64,000 nucleotides of DNA from Arcicella rosea. GTDB taxonomy: Bacteria > Bacteroidota > Bacteroidia > Cytophagales > Spirosomataceae. Within the stretch, counting starts at the first letter, position 1, and each line of letters opens with the position of its first letter. The stretch is taken from NCBI RefSeq assembly GCF_040543805.1, contig NZ_JBEUMS010000023.1:1-64000 (forward strand). Direction: 5' to 3'. The position numbers and the translations under genes were made by a program. Below are positions 59,506 through 64,000 of the stretch, one piece after another. Under the pieces are notes generated by a model that worked only from the letters and a program-made list of their open reading frames with translations, was not told the DNA's origin and did not search any database.

Positions 59506-60135
59506 CTAATCAAAATATACTTCTTTGTTTGGATTATTCTTGTAATCAAACATCATCTGAATTTGAGATTCAAGATTTCGTGGTTCAGAAAGAGGAGGAA
59601 GTTGTTCAGAAGCGAAGTACTGAATATCAGAAGTTTCCATCGTGTCTTGCGAAATCTCCCCACCAATTTTCTCACAAAGAATAAAGAGTTTATAAACATA
59701 CCAAGCTTCTGCTGGATGTGGATGATTTTTCTTATCCATCACCGCCAAAAGTCGAACTGTTTTTACATCCAAACCAGTTTCTTCTTTTACTTCTTTTACG
59801 GCAACTTCCGAAGGCGTGTAACCGACATCAGCCCATCCACCTGGTAAAGCCCAGCGGTCATCCACCCTTTCTTTGACCATCAAAATTTCATTTTTTTCAT
59901 TAAAGACCACTGCTCTAACATCCACTTTCGGTGTTTGATAGCCATCTCTTTCTTCGGTGAATAAAGCACCAATTTTTTCAACAGGTTCGTCAGAAAGTTT
60001 ACTTAGAATTTGAACACTGAGGTCAGATAATTCTTGATAACGGTCTTGATCGTAAGGACTTTGGCTATAAAATAATCCAGCTTGCGCAATTGCTTGAATT
60101 CTTTTTGCCATTGCTAACCATTCTGTGTTTTGCAT
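59506..60135 (-). CDS. Nudix hydrolase, ADP-ribose/nucleoside-diphosphate type with N-terminal extension
   Basis: The 209-residue product has an N-terminal helical NUDIX_N_2-like extension (about 1-60) and a Nudix domain (about 65-195). The Nudix box reads GGWADVGYTPSEVAVKEVKEE (about 97-117 by eye). The later KEVKEE glutamates that bind metal are intact, while Lys replaces the canonical Arg and Tyr replaces the first Glu, both usual in this subfamily. The substrate is probably ADP-ribose or a similar nucleoside diphosphate. Confidence 0.85.
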   Translation of the reverse strand: MQNTEWLAMAKRIQAIAQAGLFYSQSPYDQDRYQELSDLSVQILSKLSDEPVEKIGALFTEERDGYQTPKVDVRAVVFNEKNEILMVKERVDDRWALPGGWADVGYTPSEVAVKEVKEETGLDVKTVRLLAVMDKKNHPHPAEAWYVYKLFILCEKIGGEISQDTMETSDIQYFASEQLPPLSEPRNLESQIQMMFDYKNNPNKEVYFD

Positions 60136-60178
60136 GATAGGTAATGTTAAGAATAATAGTATGGATGAGTTTATAAAA

Positions 60179-60216
60179 TTAAATAAGGATTAGCCAATCG
60201 ACTAATCCTTATTTGA
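60179..60216 (-). terminator. Terminator of the M1 peptidase gene
   Basis: AAATAAGGATTAG and CTAATCCTTATTT form a 13-bp stem around 8 nt, about 10 bp beyond the M1 stop on the minus strand. Confidence 0.88.
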
Positions 60217-60226
60217 TTTAAAAGCT

Positions 60227-62185
60227 TTAATTCGGTTTAGGAGCTTTATAATTTAAAGGTTTCCAAGTATTATTTTTTGAGTTGAAATCTGGGAAAACGT
60301 GATCTGGGTCTATCGTTACAGATTTCAACGGTAAGTTGGTTGTGGTTTTAAAAGTCCAAGTACCGCCTCTTTGCCAAATTTCTACAGGTAGTGTTATTCT
60401 TTCTTTTGTTCCACCTACCATTTCCATTTCTACAACGGCTGGCATCGCTAATTTTTCTAAGTTTTCAATGATGATAATTGCACCATTTTTAGGGTCTTGT
60501 TCGATGTATTGAACATCTTTTACAGATTGGTCAAGTTTCCAAGTTTCATAGAACCAACCTCTCCAGAACCAAGATAAATCTTCGCCAGCGGCATCTTCAA
60601 TCGTCTTAAAGAAATCATAAGGCGTTGGATGTTTGAAAGCCCAACGTTTGATGTATTCACGGAAAGCATAATCGAAACGTTCTTGTCCAAGTACTTGTTC
60701 ACGCAAAACCTTTAAACCAATGGCTGGTTTATAATAAGCTTCATAACCCAAACCATTTGGTTGAATTACATCAGGAATATTCATGATAGGCTCAGCAGAA
60801 TCTCTGAAAAGCTGTTTAGACATTTGGTGCATGTCCATTTTATTACCTTTGTATTCTCCGCTATTAAAATTATCGGTTGAATAAAAATTGATAAAAGTAT
60901 TGAAACCTTCGTCCATCCAAGCAAATTTACGTTCGTTTGTACCTACAATCATCGGGAACCAGTTATGACCAAATTCATGGTCGGTTACTCCCCAAAGACT
61001 TTCAGTTTGGTCACGCATTCCACAGAAGATAATGCCCGGATACTCCATTCCGCTAATTGAACCTGCCACATTGGTTGCCACTGGATAAGAATATTCGTAA
61101 AGCCATTTAGAGTAATATTCGATTGAACCTTTTACATATTCAGTTGAACGAGACCAAGCTTTATCTCCTGCTGATTCTGCTGGATATGCCGACATTGCCA
61201 AACATTTTTTGCCACTTGGTAAATTAATTTTGGCAGCATCAATGATAAATGATTTTGAGCTGGAAAAAGCAACATCACGAGCATTGTTACAACGGAATTT
61301 CCAAGTAATTTTTCCTTCTTTTTTAGGACGAGAACTAGGGCTTCCTACTTCATCTTTTCCTAAAATTATTACGGTTTTATCACTATTAGAAGCTTCTGCA
61401 AAACGCTTAATTTGCTCGGCTGTCCAACATTCACTCGGATTTGTTAATTCTCCAGAACCGACAACAATATGTGAAGAAGGAACAGTTACTGCATATTCAA
61501 AATTGCCATATTCTAAGTAAAACTCTCCTGCACCTAAGTATGGAAGTACATTCCAGCCTTCGATATCATCATAAACTGACATTCTTGGATACCACTGAGC
61601 CATTTCATAAATCGTTCCTTGGTTTACTTCTTGCGTTCCCATTCTGTCTGAACCATATTTTGGAATTTTGAAAGAATATGAAATTTTAATTTTCGTAATT
61701 CCTGTGCGCTCAATGATTGGCGTTGCCAATTTGATTTGCATACGAGTATCATTCACATAAAAATCAGCAGGTTTTCCGTCGATACTTACTGATTTTATTT
61801 GATAACCGCCTTCAAAACTTGTGTTTCCGAAGCGTCCGCCGTTGATGGGAGTTGTCAAACCACCACGAGATTTTGTATTGAATTGATTTTGGTCTAACTG
61901 TAGCCACAAGAAATTCAGTTTATCAGGCGAAGCATTTTTATACGTAATTTCTACATCGCCTTCTACCGTATTTTTTTCATCATCTAAAGCGATGTTGATT
62001 TTATAATCAGCTGAGTTTTGCCAATAAGTACTTCCCGGAGAACCCGTTCCACTTCTGGTTGGAGTAGAAAGTGTATAATTGAACAAAGGATTGAACAAAT
62101 CGTATTGACTATAATTTGATTTTTGTTGTGAAAACAGATTGCCTGAACTCATGAGCAAGCAAGCTGCAAGGAGTATTTTTTTCAT
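60227..62185 (-). CDS. Secreted M1 family zinc aminopeptidase
   Basis: The 652-residue product has a signal peptide (ending near NLFSQ), an N-terminal beta domain (about 60-290) and a gluzincin catalytic domain. Zinc ligands are H403 and H407 in HEFGH with E426 exactly 18 residues after the second His (HExxH-x18-E). The exopeptidase motif is GMEYPG at 379-384 in place of GxMEN. It would trim peptides in the periplasm or outside the cell. It is a single-gene unit. Confidence 0.92.
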   Translation of the reverse strand: MKKILLAACLLMSSGNLFSQQKSNYSQYDLFNPLFNYTLSTPTRSGTGSPGSTYWQNSADYKINIALDDEKNTVEGDVEITYKNASPDKLNFLWLQLDQNQFNTKSRGGLTTPINGGRFGNTSFEGGYQIKSVSIDGKPADFYVNDTRMQIKLATPIIERTGITKIKISYSFKIPKYGSDRMGTQEVNQGTIYEMAQWYPRMSVYDDIEGWNVLPYLGAGEFYLEYGNFEYAVTVPSSHIVVGSGELTNPSECWTAEQIKRFAEASNSDKTVIILGKDEVGSPSSRPKKEGKITWKFRCNNARDVAFSSSKSFIIDAAKINLPSGKKCLAMSAYPAESAGDKAWSRSTEYVKGSIEYYSKWLYEYSYPVATNVAGSISGMEYPGIIFCGMRDQTESLWGVTDHEFGHNWFPMIVGTNERKFAWMDEGFNTFINFYSTDNFNSGEYKGNKMDMHQMSKQLFRDSAEPIMNIPDVIQPNGLGYEAYYKPAIGLKVLREQVLGQERFDYAFREYIKRWAFKHPTPYDFFKTIEDAAGEDLSWFWRGWFYETWKLDQSVKDVQYIEQDPKNGAIIIIENLEKLAMPAVVEMEMVGGTKERITLPVEIWQRGGTWTFKTTTNLPLKSVTIDPDHVFPDFNSKNNTWKPLNYKAPKPN

Positions 62186-62274
62186 TTTTGATGAATTATG
62201 GGAAAATTATTAAATAGTTTATCTAAAGTACTTAAATGTTTGGGGTGATAAATAGCTTAAATATGATTTGGAAA

Positions 62275-63351
62275 TCAACTATAAGACTTTAGCTTTTCTT
62301 TCATTTTCTTACTTAATGGAATATCGACATAATTTGTAATGAGCGTCGCTATTAGTATCGAAATTGGTAAAGTTATGAATAGTGCTGCAATCCAAAAATT
62401 GAGATGAAGTTTATTTACTAATATTGGTAACAAAAATTGTAACGAAATATATTGATGTGTAAGGTATAAAGCGAAGGAGATTTTTCCCAAAAATAAAGTC
62501 AATTTAGAAACGATAAAATTTAATTTATGATTGACGAAAAGTATAAATAGTGTAAAGTAAATACAAATCATTATGGCATATTCTTGGTGATTGATGAAAT
62601 GATGAGATCTGCCCGAATGCTCAAAAAGTAGATATTGGGCAATCAAACACAATATAATGATGGCATAATTGCTAATTTTCTGTTGATTATTAATATAAAT
62701 TTTATAAAATACTGTTCCTGCTAAAAAGAGAGGAATGTAAGGTAATAATGGTATCCAATACAGAATTGCTTTTACAATGTTATGATTTCCCCAGAAAGAA
62801 GTGAGGATTACAATTGATATTGAAGTGATTAAACCTAAAATATTAAGCAGTTTTAATAAGTTGAATTGATATAAAAGAAGTATCAAAATATAAAAAAGCA
62901 TTTCAATAATCATAGTCCAATAAGGACCGTCAAGGTCTGGAATACCTAAATAATATTGAAACATTGTAAGGTTTCCTGCATAATTTAAAAACTCATTGAT
63001 TGGATGGAAATCAAGTTTGAGTAATAAAGTTTTGCAGATAATTAACAAAAAAGTGAAAGTAACAGCACACCAATAAGTTGGATATAACCTACTTACTCTG
63101 TTAATGATAAAATCTTTACTTTTGGAGACTCTGTTTAAACTCATGAAAATCACAAAGCCACTGATGATGAAAAATAAATCAACACCAGTTGTACCTAATT
63201 TGAATCCCCATTTGGACTCTTCTCTCCCCATTGTAAAGTGAAATAGAACAACAGAGAGCGCCGCTATACCTCTCAAAGCATCAAGTTCAAGTAATCTATT
63301 ATTAGTGTTTTTTGTTGTTGTACTTGAATCTTTACTATTATTAATAATCAT
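62275..63351 (-). CDS. Acyltransferase family 3 (OafA/YrhL-like) membrane protein
   Basis: The 358-residue protein has about ten hydrophobic helices. The N-terminal LDALRGIAALSVVLFHF segment (about 22-38) holds the conserved Arg and the catalytic-type His; GTTGVDLFFIISGFVIF and NRVSRLYPTYW follow. Family members acylate cell-surface glycans, including O-antigen. The substrate is unknown; it is not next to other glycan genes. Confidence 0.9.
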   Translation of the reverse strand: MIINNSKDSSTTTKNTNNRLLELDALRGIAALSVVLFHFTMGREESKWGFKLGTTGVDLFFIISGFVIFMSLNRVSKSKDFIINRVSRLYPTYWCAVTFTFLLIICKTLLLKLDFHPINEFLNYAGNLTMFQYYLGIPDLDGPYWTMIIEMLFYILILLLYQFNLLKLLNILGLITSISIVILTSFWGNHNIVKAILYWIPLLPYIPLFLAGTVFYKIYINNQQKISNYAIIILCLIAQYLLFEHSGRSHHFINHQEYAIMICIYFTLFILFVNHKLNFIVSKLTLFLGKISFALYLTHQYISLQFLLPILVNKLHLNFWIAALFITLPISILIATLITNYVDIPLSKKMKEKLKSYS

Positions 63352-63473
63352 TATTTAATTTATAAATGGGTTATGTATTGATTTTATTTTATCACTATTT
63401 ACCTTTTGGAAGCAAGGTATTTATTATTCTTGCTTGATGCAATTTTCATAATTTCTTTTTTTGTTTTAATATC

Positions 63474-63495
63474 TTAATCGTAATATTGCGATTAA
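63474..63495. promoter_or_regulatory. Operator-like palindrome of the ArsR gene
   Basis: A 22-bp near-perfect dyad, TTAATCG-N8-CGATTAA with one mismatched pair, lies 15 bp before the ArsR-family ATG. It fits the A/T-rich palindromes bound by ArsR/SmtB repressors. Confidence 0.6.
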
Positions 63496-63510
63496 AACAA
63501 ATGATTCATA

Positions 63511-63843
63511 ATGGGAGCAACTAAAACAGACCATTTTACCGAACGCCAAAATCAGCTGGCAATACTCGCCAAAGCGATTGCACATCCCGCCAGAATTGCT
63601 ATTTTGGATTATTTGATTAAAGTTGATTCTTGTATTTGTGGAGATATTGTAAATGAATTGCCACTAGCACAACCAACTGTTTCTCAGCATTTAAAGGAGT
63701 TGAAAAATGCTGGATTGATAAAAGGCGATATTGAAGGAAATGCCATTTGCTATTGTATCGACGAAAATACTTGGAAGCAGTTTCAAGATATTTTAAATGC
63801 TTTTTTCAATGGATACACGCCCAAAGCTAAATCTTGTTGCTAA
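63511..63843 (+). CDS. ArsR/SmtB family transcriptional repressor
   Basis: The 110-residue winged-helix protein has a recognition helix in QPTVSQHLKELKNAGL (about 53-68) and a CxC pair in DSCICGDI (about 40-43 for SCIC), placed like the arsenite-binding site of ArsR proteins. It ends in a CC pair. It likely binds the palindrome at 63474-63495 and represses the downstream arsenic genes. The following gene start supports an arsenic-resistance operon. Confidence 0.88.
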   Translation: MGATKTDHFTERQNQLAILAKAIAHPARIAILDYLIKVDSCICGDIVNELPLAQPTVSQHLKELKNAGLIKGDIEGNAICYCIDENTWKQFQDILNAFFNGYTPKAKSCC

Positions 63844-63869
63844 AATTTTAACCTTAATTCTTAACAAAA

Positions 63870-64000
63870 ATGTATTCTTCAATTAAGCAAATATGTGATG
63901 AATTAATCAATTCATTTGATGCTATTCCGGAACAAAGAAAATCTTTACTTTTAAAAATCAGTAAATACATTCAATCAAAAAAAGAGGCAAATTTACCGAT
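63870..64000 (+). CDS. Probable arsenate-reductase/LMW protein-tyrosine-phosphatase-type protein, partial
   Basis: Only the first 43 codons are present; the gene runs off the window. The N-terminus MYSSIKQICDELINSF followed by IPEQRKSLLLKISKYIQ resembles the helical start of the ArsC-like low-molecular-weight phosphatases that follow arsR in Bacteroidota. The catalytic Cys loop lies beyond the edge, so the assignment rests on the short N-terminus and on context 26 bp after the ArsR gene. Confidence 0.55.
   Translation, partial: MYSSIKQICDELINSFDAIPEQRKSLLLKISKYIQSKKEANLP

Overview
The window is AT-rich DNA from a Bacteroidota chromosome, most likely a member of the Cytophagales. The evidence is the Bacteroidota-type -7 promoter box (TAnnTTTG) upstream of many genes, the gliding-motility gene gldG beside dnaN, a eukaryote-type NADP-isocitrate dehydrogenase, tandem DUF3857/transglutaminase-like proteins, a long SecA without a C-terminal zinc tail, and little Shine-Dalgarno signal before starts. 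The genus cannot be fixed from sequence alone. Most genes are housekeeping or envelope genes. No insertion sequence, prophage, CRISPR array or rRNA operon is visible.

Layout. 0.3-9.3 kb: a tripartite ABC efflux locus (periplasmic adaptor, TolC-like channel, MacB/LolD-type ATPase, two FtsX-like permeases) followed by a sigma-54-dependent response regulator and its histidine kinase. A sigma-54-like promoter and three upstream 42-bp repeats suggest the two-component pair controls the exporter. 9.5-15.4 kb: icd, an acetyltransferase, a tRNA-like remnant, purU, folA, moaE, a LuxE-like acyl-protein synthetase and a lipoprotein. 15.5-17.7 kb: a dipeptidyl-peptidase IV. 17.9-20.8 kb: an accessory islet with a 13-copy 42-bp coding minisatellite and four small orphan genes, two of them lipoproteins. 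20.8-25.7 kb: a VOC protein, map, priA and a LysE-type exporter. 25.8-33.3 kb: three DUF3857/transglutaminase-like secreted proteins and an S41 protease. 33.5-40.6 kb: pheT, two small membrane proteins, ffh, two identical tRNA-Val genes, terC and a secreted thioredoxin. 40.7-44.4 kb: dnaN, gldG and an orphan LytTR regulator. 44.7-47.9 kb: a surface-sugar cluster (cupin ketoisomerase, sugar aminotransferase, glycosyltransferase, methyltransferase). 47.9-55.1 kb: a YitT protein, glyS, a VapBC toxin-antitoxin pair coupled to a family 9 glycosyltransferase, a two-gene orphan pair, a carbamoylputrescine amidase and an acyl-ACP desaturase. 55.2-63.4 kb: secA, a small membrane protein, a Nudix hydrolase, an M1 peptidase and an acyltransferase. 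63.5 kb to the end: an ArsR regulator with an operator-like palindrome and the start of a probable arsenate-reductase-type phosphatase, cut by the window edge.

The most unusual content is non-coding. Degenerate heptanucleotide arrays of two families (about GCTATGA and about AATTCAC) occupy several intergenic gaps, three times as long inverted pairs that could fold into hairpins. A second dispersed element carries two hairpins, and its two copies differ by paired, stem-preserving changes. The 42-bp coding repeat at 17.97-18.51 kb, and the possible enhancer repeats plus sigma-54 promoter at the left edge, are the other signals that ordinary annotation would miss.
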